64,000 nucleotides of DNA from Paenibacillus herberti (GTDB lineage Bacteria > Bacillota > Bacilli > Paenibacillales > Paenibacillaceae): NCBI RefSeq assembly GCF_002233675.1, contig NZ_NMUQ01000004.1, forward strand, positions 62,001-126,000, read 5' to 3'. A program made the translations under genes and the position numbers. Position 1 is the first letter of the stretch. Every line of letters starts with the position of its first letter. Below, piece by piece: positions 53,389 to 60,972 of this stretch. The notes beneath the pieces were generated by a model that saw only the letters and a list, made by a program, of their open reading frames with translations, was not told the origin of the DNA and did not search any database.

Positions 53389-53709
53389 ATGTCATTGGCC
53401 AAAGCATTACGTATTATTAGCGGCATTTGCGAAGGACTTCTCGCAATTCCGTTTCTAGGCGGCCTTTTCGTCATCTCGAGCGGTTACTCTGCTCTAGGCT
53501 TCATGTTTATTTTCCACCTTATCGTCCTGTTTATCTCCCGCTCACAGCGCGAGCCGATCTACGGCAGTGCCGCAGGTATCGCAGCCTCCTTACTTGGCTG
53601 GATTCCGTTCCTCGGCTTTATTTTGCACGCTGCTTCAGCGGCCCTTCTGCTGTTCTCGGCCTTTCAAGGCCCAAGAGTGAATCGCAGCGGTCCTCCACCA
53701 AGATATTAA
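53389..53709 (+). CDS. Small three-span membrane protein
   Basis: This is a 106-residue protein with three hydrophobic helices (about 18-38, 40-52 and 63-95), starting SLAKALRIISGICEGLLAIPFLG. It has a strong ribosome site (CAGGAGG) before the ATG and a terminator right after the stop. It probably belongs to the same transcript as the 170-residue membrane protein. I do not recognise its family. Confidence 0.7.
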   Translation: MSLAKALRIISGICEGLLAIPFLGGLFVISSGYSALGFMFIFHLIVLFISRSQREPIYGSAAGIAASLLGWIPFLGFILHAASAALLLFSAFQGPRVNRSGPPPRY

Positions 53710-53715
53710 ACTCGG

Positions 53716-53752
53716 AAGAAGCCTCCAATCCACCCGGATTGGGGGCTTTTTT
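53716..53752 (+). terminator. Terminator after the small membrane-protein pair
   Basis: AGCCTCCAATCC (53720-53731) pairs with GGATTGGGGGCT (53737-53748) and is followed by T residues. Confidence 0.9.
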
Positions 53753-53764
53753 ACATGCGACAGT

Positions 53765-53817
53765 TTGACTTAAACGGAGGAACGGAGTACACTATATAGA
53801 AATGACTGACGTTCATT
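53765..53817 (+). promoter_or_regulatory. SMR operon promoter with a TetR-type operator
   Basis: TTGACT (53765-53770) and TACACT (53788-53793) are 17 bases apart. Immediately downstream is the imperfect palindrome AATGACTGACGTTCATT (53801-53817), followed by CATGAAT. Its ATGA/TCAT arms and a central GAC resemble operators of TetR-family repressors of multidrug pumps. No TetR gene lies nearby. Confidence 0.62.
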
Positions 53818-53883
53818 CATGAATAATGAAGGGGCTTTATTGGCACAATTTCTATTATTTCCTCAACAAAAGGAGCATCCGTT

Positions 53884-54255
53884 ATGCAAAATCAAGCGAC
53901 TATAAACAATAAGCCTAGGGGCCTTAGCAAAGGCTGGCTTTTCGTCATTCTTACATGCACGGCTGAATTAGTATGGGTATACGGTTTCCTCACGGCCTCG
54001 CTGCCATGGCATTTCGTGCTGATTGCCGCCTTAATCGTTCTCGACTTCTACTTTTTGTTCAAGGCCTGTGAGCTGATCCCGACCGGAACCGTGTACGCAC
54101 TGTTCGCGGCATCCGGAACAGCCGGCACTGCGCTCATGGACTTGTTTTTGTTCAATGGCTCCTTCAGCTTCGCCAAAACCTTTTTCATGTCGCTGCTGCT
54201 CATCGGTGTGATCATGCTAAAGCTTGCTGACGGAAAAAGTTCTAGGAAATCTTAA
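53884..54255 (+). CDS. Small multidrug resistance (SMR) family transporter subunit 1
   Basis: This 123-residue protein has four membrane helices. The SMR proton/substrate glutamate is in the first helix (CTAELVWVYGF). A short basic N-terminal extension precedes it. SMR proteins are proton-coupled exporters of cationic compounds or guanidinium; paired subunits such as EbrAB or YkkCD work as heterodimers. It is 33 bases ahead of a second SMR gene, so it is probably one half of a heteromeric pump. AAAGGAG precedes the ATG. Confidence 0.88.
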   Translation: MQNQATINNKPRGLSKGWLFVILTCTAELVWVYGFLTASLPWHFVLIAALIVLDFYFLFKACELIPTGTVYALFAASGTAGTALMDLFLFNGSFSFAKTFFMSLLLIGVIMLKLADGKSSRKS

Positions 54256-54288
54256 TGGAATTTCATCACAACATGGAGGTAACTTAAC

Positions 54289-54603
54289 ATGGGTTGGATT
54301 TATGTCATTGCGGCGGCATGCTTCGAGATTGTCGGCGTCGTTGGATTGAGCCGCTTCAGCAAGCGCAAAACTTGGCTGAACGGGTTTTTGTTCGTAAGCG
54401 GATTCGCCGCTTCTTTTATCTTGCTATATGCTTCTCTTCAATATCTGCAGCTTAGCATCGCCTACACCGTATGGGTTGGCCTCGGCACCTCGCTAGCTGT
54501 TGTCATCAATATGCTCTTCTTCGGGGAGTCCAAAAGCGTTATGCGCATCGCCAGCCTAGTCCTAATTGTAGTAGGTGTGACTGGACTAAAGGCAGTGTCC
54601 TAA
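54289..54603 (+). CDS. Small multidrug resistance (SMR) family transporter subunit 2
   Basis: This is a 104-residue SMR protein with four helices. The essential Glu is in ACFEIVGVVGLSRF. LQYLQLSIAYTVWVGLGTSLAVVINMLFFGES in the third and fourth helices is strongly SMR-like. It pairs with the 123-residue subunit directly upstream. Substrates cannot be told. No guanidine riboswitch precedes the operon, so a QacC/Ebr-type drug role is more likely than guanidinium export. Confidence 0.9.
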   Translation: MGWIYVIAAACFEIVGVVGLSRFSKRKTWLNGFLFVSGFAASFILLYASLQYLQLSIAYTVWVGLGTSLAVVINMLFFGESKSVMRIASLVLIVVGVTGLKAVS

Positions 54604-54621
54604 TCGTGCTCATTAAAGCCA

Positions 54622-54657
54622 AAAAGCCCTGAACGAGACGCCTCGTTCAGGGCTTTT
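54622..54657. terminator. Bidirectional terminator between the SMR and beta-propeller operons
   Basis: AAAAGCCCTGAACGAG (54622-54637) and CTCGTTCAGGGCTTTT (54642-54657) form a perfect 16-bp stem with a 4-base loop. A-rich and T-rich flanks let it serve both converging operons. A similar hairpin lies upstream of the beta-propeller operon at 60345. Confidence 0.92.
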
Positions 54658-54661
54658 CACA

Positions 54662-55543
54662 TTAACTAGAAACTATTCCCCTAGGACCAGCCCCGACAGG
54701 AATCGTTTTGATTACGCTTAATGACTGCGCGTCGATAACGGAAACGGTGTTGCTGTCATAATTAGTCACGTACACCGTTTGCTTGTTAGGGGTGACCGTT
54801 ACTCCATATGGAATTGTGCCTACAGGTATCGTTTTTATTACGCGTTTACTAACCAAATCAATGACCGAAACGGATCGGCTTCTCGAATTCGCTACATATG
54901 CACGCAGCCCACTGCTTGAAATAGCAAGCCCCAGAGGAGCGAGGCCTACCGGTATTTGTGCAATAGGTTTATTGGTACTGGCCGAATAAATCGTGATTTG
55001 GTTTGTATCAAAATTAGTTACAATAAAGCTTTTTCCGCTTGGAGTAAAAACAAGCCCCCAGATTGGACCGGACGGTAGCGTTTGGACCACCTTATTTTGC
55101 GGGATATTAATGATAAAAATGTCTTGTGCCAATGTCGTCACATATAGCTGCTGTCCACTTGGAGCTGCTGTAATCGTTACTGGACCGTTCGCAACTTGAA
55201 ACCGCTCGATAACATGGAATGAACGCGCATTAATAACCGCTACCTCACCCGAGTACTGACCCGGAACATAAACCTTGTTTGACACTGCGGCGATCCCGAA
55301 TGGCTCCGGAAGTACATTTTGAATAGTCTGAATGACTGTATTCGTTTTTCTAGAGATAACTGATACTGATCTAGACCCTACATTTGACGTATATAATCGG
55401 GATTTATCTGGAGAAAAATTAATGGCGTTGGGGTTCTTGTTTACGGGAATCGTTTTGACCACTTTATTCGTGACCGTATCGATAACGGAGACGCTGCTGC
55501 CATTTTGATTGCTCACATAGGCCAAAGATCTCTTGCGATCCAT
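54662..55543 (-). CDS. YVTN-repeat seven-bladed beta-propeller protein, class A, copy 3
   Basis: This is a 293-residue protein made almost wholly of about seven repeats of roughly 42 residues with YVTN/YVAN strands (for example YVSNQNGSSVSVID, YVANSRSRSVSVID, YVTNYDSNTVSVID). No signal peptide or membrane segment is present. Class A marks are PEPFG after repeat 2, YVTTLAQDIFIIN and WGLVFTPSGKSF. It ends VGAGPRGIVSS. It is the last of six tandem paralogues, 28 bases behind the class B gene. YVTN propellers usually bind ligands or proteins; no function can be assigned. Confidence 0.85.
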   Translation of the reverse strand: MDRKRSLAYVSNQNGSSVSVIDTVTNKVVKTIPVNKNPNAINFSPDKSRLYTSNVGSRSVSVISRKTNTVIQTIQNVLPEPFGIAAVSNKVYVPGQYSGEVAVINARSFHVIERFQVANGPVTITAAPSGQQLYVTTLAQDIFIINIPQNKVVQTLPSGPIWGLVFTPSGKSFIVTNFDTNQITIYSASTNKPIAQIPVGLAPLGLAISSSGLRAYVANSRSRSVSVIDLVSKRVIKTIPVGTIPYGVTVTPNKQTVYVTNYDSNTVSVIDAQSLSVIKTIPVGAGPRGIVSS

Positions 55544-55571
55544 AGTTCATTTCCTCCCACATTAGAATGGA

Positions 55572-56483
55572 TTAAGAGGTAATCGCGATTCCACGAGGGT
55601 TATTCCCCGTCGGGATGGTTTCAATAACGCTATTCGTAGTTGTGTCGATGATAGAAATGGTATTGTCGCCAAAATTGGTGACATAAGCTCTGCGATTAAG
55701 TGGAGTTAGGGCAATTCCAAACGGCACGAATCCGACCGGAATCGTTTTAATTACTCCATTCGTAGAGGTATCGATGACCGATACCGAGCTGCCGCGAGAG
55801 TTGGTCACATAAACGCGTTGTCCATTTTTTGAGACTATAACTCCAAGCGGAGCCGCACCGACAGGTATTCGTTTAATCAAGGCATTGTTGCCGGCATTAT
55901 AAACAGATACCAGATTCGTCCCGTAGTTATTCACGTAGTACCTTGTTCCATTTGGTAAAAAGCGAACGCTCCAGCTGCCCGTTGCCGGGATTGTCTCAAT
56001 AACTTTATTCGTATTCGCGTCAATAATCGAAATGCCCGTCCCAAGAGAAGTGACATACACCTTGCTCTCGTCCGGGGAAACGGCAATTCCGACAAGCCCA
56101 TTGCCAATCGGTATTTCTTGCAAGACATTATTCGTAACCGAGTCCAGCACAAATACAGAACCTGTATACAATGTAGGAACATAAATCCGCCCTCTATTTG
56201 GAGCAAAAGCAGTAGCAAAAGGCTCTGAACCTACTCCGCGAACCGTTTGAATCAATGTATTCGTACTTGTTGAAATGACCGAAAGAGTATTGCTGCCCCG
56301 ATTCGTCGTATACACCCGTGCTCCGTCGGGAGAAATAACTGCTGAATTAGGAAGCTGGCCTACCCGGATTGTTTTTATCGTTCGATTGCTAGGAATTGCA
56401 AGGACCGATAGAGAGTCGTCATTTTGGTTGCTCACATAAGCAAACAGCGATTGTGTTGCTTGTGTACCGGTTGCTGTCCCCAT
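55572..56483 (-). CDS. YVTN-repeat seven-bladed beta-propeller protein, class B, copy 3
   Basis: This 303-residue propeller of about seven YVTN-type repeats has no signal peptide. Class B marks are VGQLPNSAVISPDG early on, GVGSEPFA, IPIGNGLVGIAVSPDESKVY, TSLGTGISIID, and SWSVRF followed by RYYVNN. The start MGTATGTQATQSLFAYVSNQ has a 10-15-residue polar lead before the first blade, which class A proteins mostly lack. It lies 35 bases behind the class A copy 2 gene and probably shares its transcript. Confidence 0.85.
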   Translation of the reverse strand: MGTATGTQATQSLFAYVSNQNDDSLSVLAIPSNRTIKTIRVGQLPNSAVISPDGARVYTTNRGSNTLSVISTSTNTLIQTVRGVGSEPFATAFAPNRGRIYVPTLYTGSVFVLDSVTNNVLQEIPIGNGLVGIAVSPDESKVYVTSLGTGISIIDANTNKVIETIPATGSWSVRFLPNGTRYYVNNYGTNLVSVYNAGNNALIKRIPVGAAPLGVIVSKNGQRVYVTNSRGSSVSVIDTSTNGVIKTIPVGFVPFGIALTPLNRRAYVTNFGDNTISIIDTTTNSVIETIPTGNNPRGIAITS

Positions 56484-56518
56484 TTTTCCACTCCTAAATT
56501 TAAATTAAAAAACCAAGT

Positions 56519-57388
56519 TCATATAATTGAGATCCCTCTTGGACCAGCCCCGACAGAAATCGTTGTAATGACTCTTAGCGACTTGGAGTCGATTACAGAA
56601 ACCGTTGTGCCTCCATAATTCGTTACATAGATTTTTCGATTGTCGGGAGATAGGGCTACTTCGTAGGGTACTCTGCCCACAGGGATCGTTTTGATGACAC
56701 GCTTGGCAGCAATCTCAATGACCGAAACAGAGCCGCTTCGAGAGTTGGTTACGTAGGCACGTTCCCCGTTACTTGATATTGCCACCCCGATGGGAGCAAT
56801 ACCGACCGGTATTTTACCGATCAGCCGATTGGTACAGGTTGAATAAATAGCAGCGAAGTTTGATAAATAATGATTGGCAATAAATCTTTTTCCGTCTGGC
56901 GTAAAAGCCAGCCCCCAAATTGCTTCCTTCGGAATCGATTGGATGAGTTGATTCGTTGTGACATCAATGATCCAGATATTGTGCACTAAAGAGGTCACGT
57001 ATAACTTCTGATTATTTGGGTGCAAAACGGCGGATAAAATTCGAGTCACGACCGGAATTCGCTTGATTAGCGTTCCACTCCCGGCATCCAGTACGGTAAC
57101 GTTTCCCGTGAACTGATCGGGAACAAACAGCTTTCCATCGGCATGGACGGCGCCAAACGGCTCTGGGGTTACATTGCGAATGATTTCGATGACTTGGTTC
57201 GTTCTCGTCGAGATGACCGAAATCGATCTTTCTCCTCCATTAGCCGTCAATACCTCCGTTCTGTCGAATGAGGTATCCACTTGGACTGGATTTCTGCCTA
57301 CAGGAATCGTCTTAACAATTTCATCCCCATCCGTATTAATGACGGTGAGCGTACTACTATTCTGGTTACCTACATACGCCAAGCCCAT
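56519..57388 (-). CDS. YVTN-repeat seven-bladed beta-propeller protein, class A, copy 2
   Basis: This is a 289-residue propeller. Repeats include YVGNQNSSTLTVIN, YVTSLVHNIWIID, YVTNSRSGSVSVIE and YVTNYGGTTVSVID. Class A marks are PEPFGAV and WGLAFTPDGKRF. One blade is eroded at the edge strand (ANHYLSNFAAIYSTCTN), and this copy has two Cys-containing or unusual positions compared with its paralogues. It begins directly with the first blade (MGLAYVGNQ). It lies 29 bases behind class B copy 2. No signal peptide. Confidence 0.85.
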   Translation of the reverse strand: MGLAYVGNQNSSTLTVINTDGDEIVKTIPVGRNPVQVDTSFDRTEVLTANGGERSISVISTRTNQVIEIIRNVTPEPFGAVHADGKLFVPDQFTGNVTVLDAGSGTLIKRIPVVTRILSAVLHPNNQKLYVTSLVHNIWIIDVTTNQLIQSIPKEAIWGLAFTPDGKRFIANHYLSNFAAIYSTCTNRLIGKIPVGIAPIGVAISSNGERAYVTNSRSGSVSVIEIAAKRVIKTIPVGRVPYEVALSPDNRKIYVTNYGGTTVSVIDSKSLRVITTISVGAGPRGISII

Positions 57389-57417
57389 CGCGATTTACTT
57401 CTCCTTTGTGATCCTAT

Positions 57418-58329
57418 TCATGGTGTAATTGTGATTCCACGCGGATTAGGTCCTGCCGGAATCGTTTGAATCACCTGATTGGTCCTTATATCAATAACCG
57501 AAACGGTGTCGCTGCCAAAATTGGTGACATACACCCTTTGATCTGTGTAATCGATGGAAAGTAAAAAAGGAGTATCACCAACAGCTATCGTTTGAATGAC
57601 CTCATTCGCTTCCATGTTTATGACGGAAACCGTATTGCTGACGGAGTTCGTAACATAAGCGAGCTTGCCATCCTTCGAGATGGCTGTTGCTAGAGGAGCA
57701 ATCCCAACGGGTATTCTTGCGAGCCGATTATTAGTGCGAGTCCCATAAACAGATAGTTGATTGCTCGCTTCATTAATGACGTAATACCGCCCTCCACTTG
57801 GCGAAAAAGTAAGGCTCCAGCTATCCGGTTCCGCTATAACTTTAATGACCTTATTGGTTGCTGCGTCAATAATTGAGATACCTTTTTCCAGGGAAGTAAT
57901 ATAGATTTTGCTTTCATCCGGTGTCACCGCTCCACCTGCAACACCGTTCCCGATCGGTATTTCCTTGATCAATCTGTAGGTGAGGGCATTCAATACCAAT
58001 ATCGTCCCCGTAAAAAGAGAAGGCACATACAAACGATTCCTGCTCGCAGAAAGGGCAATGCCAAACGGCTCTACACTTACGCCAGTTATCGTGTGGATCA
58101 CTTCATTCGTCTCTGTGGACACGATGGATATGGAATTATCTCCCCCATTAGGCACATACACGCGAGTTCCATCCGGGGAAATTGTAATGGCATTGGGAAG
58201 CTGACCCACCTGAATTGTTTTTATAATTCGATTGGTTGCAAGATCTATGACAGAAAGAGAAGCACCATCATGATTGCTCACGTAAACAAACCGAGGCTGT
58301 GTTGCTTGTTGTCGGATTGCTGTTTCCAT
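57418..58329 (-). CDS. YVTN-repeat seven-bladed beta-propeller protein, class B, copy 2
   Basis: This 303-residue propeller begins METAIRQQATQPRFVYVSNH. Class B marks are IQVGQLPNAITISPDG, GVSVEPFGIAL, IPIGNGVAGGAVTPDESKIY, TSLEKGISIID, and SWSLTF followed by RYYVINE. It ends with NPRGITITP as the other B copies do. The gap to class A copy 1 upstream is only 12 bases. No signal sequence is present, so a cytoplasmic or spore-compartment location is likelier than secretion. Confidence 0.85.
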   Translation of the reverse strand: METAIRQQATQPRFVYVSNHDGASLSVIDLATNRIIKTIQVGQLPNAITISPDGTRVYVPNGGDNSISIVSTETNEVIHTITGVSVEPFGIALSASRNRLYVPSLFTGTILVLNALTYRLIKEIPIGNGVAGGAVTPDESKIYITSLEKGISIIDAATNKVIKVIAEPDSWSLTFSPSGGRYYVINEASNQLSVYGTRTNNRLARIPVGIAPLATAISKDGKLAYVTNSVSNTVSVINMEANEVIQTIAVGDTPFLLSIDYTDQRVYVTNFGSDTVSVIDIRTNQVIQTIPAGPNPRGITITP

Positions 58330-58341
58330 TTGTCGCTCCTC

Positions 58342-59241
58342 TCACACAATTGCTACCCCTCTGGGGCCGAGTCCTACCGGTATTGTTAGGAGCACTTTAA
58401 GCGTTCCGGCATCAATGACGGAAACGGTATTGCTCCCATTATTGGTCACATAGATGCTCCGATCATCCGGGGTAATGGCAAGATTGTAAGGCACGTCGCC
58501 AACCTGAATCGTTTTGATGACGCGTTGTGATTTCAGATCGATTACCGATACGGACCGGCTCCGTGAGTTGGTAACATAAGCCCGCCTCCCATCACGAGAG
58601 ACATTGATGTCGATAGGAGCGACTCCTACCGGAATTGAATTTATGATCTTGTTCGTGCGCACGCAGTAAATCAACGTCTCATTCGTTCCAAAGCTGTTCA
58701 CGACAAATTTTTTGCCATCCGGAGTGAAGTCTAGCCCCCAGGTCGCTCCTGTAGGAATCGAATTCACGACCCTTTTCAGACGAGTATCAATGATCCATAT
58801 ATTGCGTGCTTGAGTCGTCACATATAACTTTTTGCCATCCGGCAATGAAGCGATTGCCAAGGGCAGATTGGCAACTGGAAAACGCGCGATTGATTCGTTC
58901 GTCAGCGCATTAAACACCGTCACTCCACCCGTATACAGGTCCGACACATAAAATCTGTTTCCAACCGATACCGCCGCAAAAGGCTCCGGGCTTACATTTC
59001 GAAGCGTTCTGGTCACTTGATTCGTTCGCGTGGAGAGAATGGAGATCGACCGATCACCGCTATTGATCGCGTAAATCTGCCTCCCATCGGGGGATGCGTT
59101 AACCTGACCGGGATTTTTGCCCACTGGAATCGTCTTGATGACCCGATTGGAAGCCGAATTAATGACCGATACGGTGCTGTTATTTTGATTGCCCACATAA
59201 ACCAGGACGCTTCTTTTGAGCAATCTTTTCGGTTCAGCCAT
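58342..59241 (-). CDS. YVTN-repeat seven-bladed beta-propeller protein, class A, copy 1
   Basis: This is a 299-residue propeller if it starts at the ATG at 59241, which follows GGAGGAGGGAGTCA. A longer in-frame start would lie inside the previous gene and adds unlike sequence. Repeats include YVGNQNNSTVSVIN, YVTNSRSRSVSVID and YVTNNGSNTVSVID. Class A marks are PEPFAAV, YVTTQARNIWIID and WGLDFTPDGKKF. The start overlaps the end of class B copy 1 by 8 bases, so translation is coupled. Confidence 0.85.
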   Translation of the reverse strand: MAEPKRLLKRSVLVYVGNQNNSTVSVINSASNRVIKTIPVGKNPGQVNASPDGRQIYAINSGDRSISILSTRTNQVTRTLRNVSPEPFAAVSVGNRFYVSDLYTGGVTVFNALTNESIARFPVANLPLAIASLPDGKKLYVTTQARNIWIIDTRLKRVVNSIPTGATWGLDFTPDGKKFVVNSFGTNETLIYCVRTNKIINSIPVGVAPIDINVSRDGRRAYVTNSRSRSVSVIDLKSQRVIKTIQVGDVPYNLAITPDDRSIYVTNNGSNTVSVIDAGTLKVLLTIPVGLGPRGVAIV

Positions 59242-60187
59242 TGACTCCCTCCTCCAGGCGCGGCGGTGTGATCGCGATTCCGCGCGGGTTGACTCCGGTC
59301 CTAATCGTATCGATGACCCGGTTCGCAGCCGTATCAATAACCGAGACTGTGTTGCTGCCAAAATTGGTCACGTATACCCTCCGATTGCCCGGCGTAATCG
59401 CGATCCCAAACGGAACGGAGCCGACGGCAATCGTATTCAGCACTCGAAAGCTTGCGGCGTCCAAAACCGAGACGGATTTGCTGCGCGAGTTGGCTACATA
59501 AACGCGCCGCCCGTCACCTGACGCAACAATTCCAAGAGGAGCCAGGCCGACCGCTGTTTTTTGGAGCAGCTTATTCGAGCTTGCATCGTAAACGGATACC
59601 GAATTTGATCCTGCATTATTGACATAATATCTGGCGCCGTCCGGTGAAAAGTCAATTCCCCAGCTGTCCAGATTAGGAATTGTCGCCATAACCTGATTGG
59701 TTTTGGGATTAATAATCGTGATGCCCGCTCCTACGGAGGTGACATAAACCTTGCTCTGGTCCGGGGAAACACCGACTCCGACTAGGCCGTTCCCAACCGG
59801 AATCTCGTCCAGCACTTTATTCGTATCGAGATCCAGCACAAACAAGGAGCCGCTGTAAAAAGAAGGAACATAGTAGCGGTTTCGACTTATGGAGAAGTCA
59901 GCTGCAAAAGGCTCCGTACCGACTCCTTTAACAGTCTCAATAACCCGGTTCGTTTGAGCCGAAATAACCGTTATGCTATTGCCCGCCCCGTTGGTCGTAT
60001 AAATTCTCTTCCCGTCGGGAGAGATGGCAGCCGAGTTGGGCAGCTGGCCTACGCGGATCGTCCCAATGATTCGGTTCGTCCCAATGTCCAGCACAGAAAG
60101 CGAATCATTATCTTGATTGGTGATATACGCAAACAGCCGTCGTTGCGCCAGCTCAGTCTGCTTATCCTGATTATCCTGCTTAAACAA
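59234..60187 (-). CDS. YVTN-repeat seven-bladed beta-propeller protein, class B, copy 1 (first gene of the operon)
   Basis: This 317-residue propeller is the longest of the six. A polar 17-residue lead (MFKQDNQDKQTELAQRR) precedes the first blade (LFAYITNQDNDSLSVLD). Class B marks are IRVGQLPNSAAISPDG, GVGTEPFAADF, IPVGNGLVGVGVSPDQSKVY, TSVGAGITIIN, and SWGIDF followed by RYYVNN. Its stop lies inside the start of class A copy 1. A palindrome and a possible late-sporulation-type promoter lie 65-100 bases upstream. Confidence 0.86.
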   Translation of the reverse strand: MFKQDNQDKQTELAQRRLFAYITNQDNDSLSVLDIGTNRIIGTIRVGQLPNSAAISPDGKRIYTTNGAGNSITVISAQTNRVIETVKGVGTEPFAADFSISRNRYYVPSFYSGSLFVLDLDTNKVLDEIPVGNGLVGVGVSPDQSKVYVTSVGAGITIINPKTNQVMATIPNLDSWGIDFSPDGARYYVNNAGSNSVSVYDASSNKLLQKTAVGLAPLGIVASGDGRRVYVANSRSKSVSVLDAASFRVLNTIAVGSVPFGIAITPGNRRVYVTNFGSNTVSVIDTAANRVIDTIRTGVNPRGIAITPPRLEEGVNG

Positions 60188-60251
60188 TGATCAATCCCCT
60201 CGCTCCTGCTCCGATCCTTCCTCTTATTGAGCCCAGACCGGCTCGAAGGTT

Positions 60252-60285
60252 CGTCATATTTTATGACGCTAATCTGTTTGTGGTG
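60252..60285 (-). promoter_or_regulatory. Palindrome and possible SigK-type promoter of the beta-propeller operon
   Basis: CGTCATA-TTT-TATGACG (60252-60268) is a perfect 7-bp inverted repeat. On the minus strand its CATAAAATA (60257-60265) fits the SigK -10 pattern CATAnnnTA, and CACC (60282-60285) lies 16 bases upstream, where SigK expects an AC-containing -35. A simple operator is an alternative explanation. Confidence 0.4.
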
Positions 60286-60344
60286 ACATTTGCCCAGTCG
60301 AATGTAATTACCGGCTCCACGGGCTCACATTAATGAAAAAAAAA

Positions 60345-60385
60345 GACAAAACCCTGGACGAGAATAGCTCGTTCATGGCTTTGTC
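60345..60385. other. Hairpin resembling the one at 54622, upstream of the beta-propeller operon
   Basis: GACAAA..CCTGGACGAG pairs with CTCGTTCATGG..TTTGTC. The inner part CCTG-ACGAG / CTCGTTCA is shared with the terminator at 54622-54657 beyond the other end of the operon. No gene that it could terminate is seen. Confidence 0.5.
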
Positions 60386-60598
60386 AAGCAAAGCGAGACT
60401 CGCGTTTGGTGTAGGGCACACAGAAGGTTTCCGAGAGTTTTCGAACGACGGGAGGAGCCCGGAAATTCGCTCGAAGCGCAGTGTTTGTTTCGACGATCAT
60501 GAAGCAGTAGCTGGAGCTGCTCCCTTCGCTTGTCTGGGCCTTGTCGGGGCAACTGCGGCTTAGACAGGCCTAAGTCGTACCACCAAATCAGTCTCGTA
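60386..60598. other. Non-coding stretch before repeat copy 2
   Basis: There is no gene I can support here. Open frames on both strands are Arg/Ser/Cys-rich and lack ribosome sites, so they look random. Confidence 0.4.
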
Positions 60599-60832
60599 TG
60601 GATGCCGTCATGCACAATTTGTATGATTTTCCACTCAAAGTGCCTTCGGGCCGTGCTGATATTGAGGACATTGTACGATAAATCATTCAAAATGGCTGGG
60701 TGTAGTCGACGAAAGCCGGGCTTTGTATGTTTTATCACACAAAGTGTTGAAAAGCGGCGGTTATAAACCGAATTTTATACGATAAATCGTATAAAAAAAG
60801 TTGCGTTGCCCACGAAAGCCGAGTTCAAACCC
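60599..60832. repeat. 234-bp dispersed repeat, copy 2, with four internal palindromes
   Basis: This copy is gap-free against 12576-12809 and in the same orientation. The four TTTGTAYGAT-like palindromes lie at about 60617-60638, 60669-60692, 60721-60744 and 60774-60795. One arm of the last palindrome has a C-to-T change (CGTATAAA instead of CGTACAAA). It lies in the intergenic region ahead of the GumN-family gene. Confidence 0.85.
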
Positions 60833-60972
60833 TATTCCATTGGATAAACCAATTTATTTAATCACTTTATCATTAAATGGGATTATAAATACATTATTGG
60901 TTATTGACCAACCACCATAGAACATCTAATATTACTGATGTTCCATATTATTCTATCTAGAGGGGTCGTCCT

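Noticed and set aside
53753-53883. A guanidine (ykkC-type) riboswitch ahead of the SMR genes
   Set aside because: The conserved ykkC blocks are not found. A SigA promoter and a palindrome explain the region.
58342-59361. A 40-residue longer start for class A copy 1 of the beta-propellers
   Set aside because: The extension lies inside the previous gene in another frame and is Arg/Ser-rich. The ATG at 59241 has GGAGGAGGGAG upstream.
60373-60738. A 121-codon minus-strand frame upstream of the beta-propeller operon
   Set aside because: It has Arg/His/Cys-rich composition and no ribosome site, and it overlaps the non-coding 234-bp repeat.
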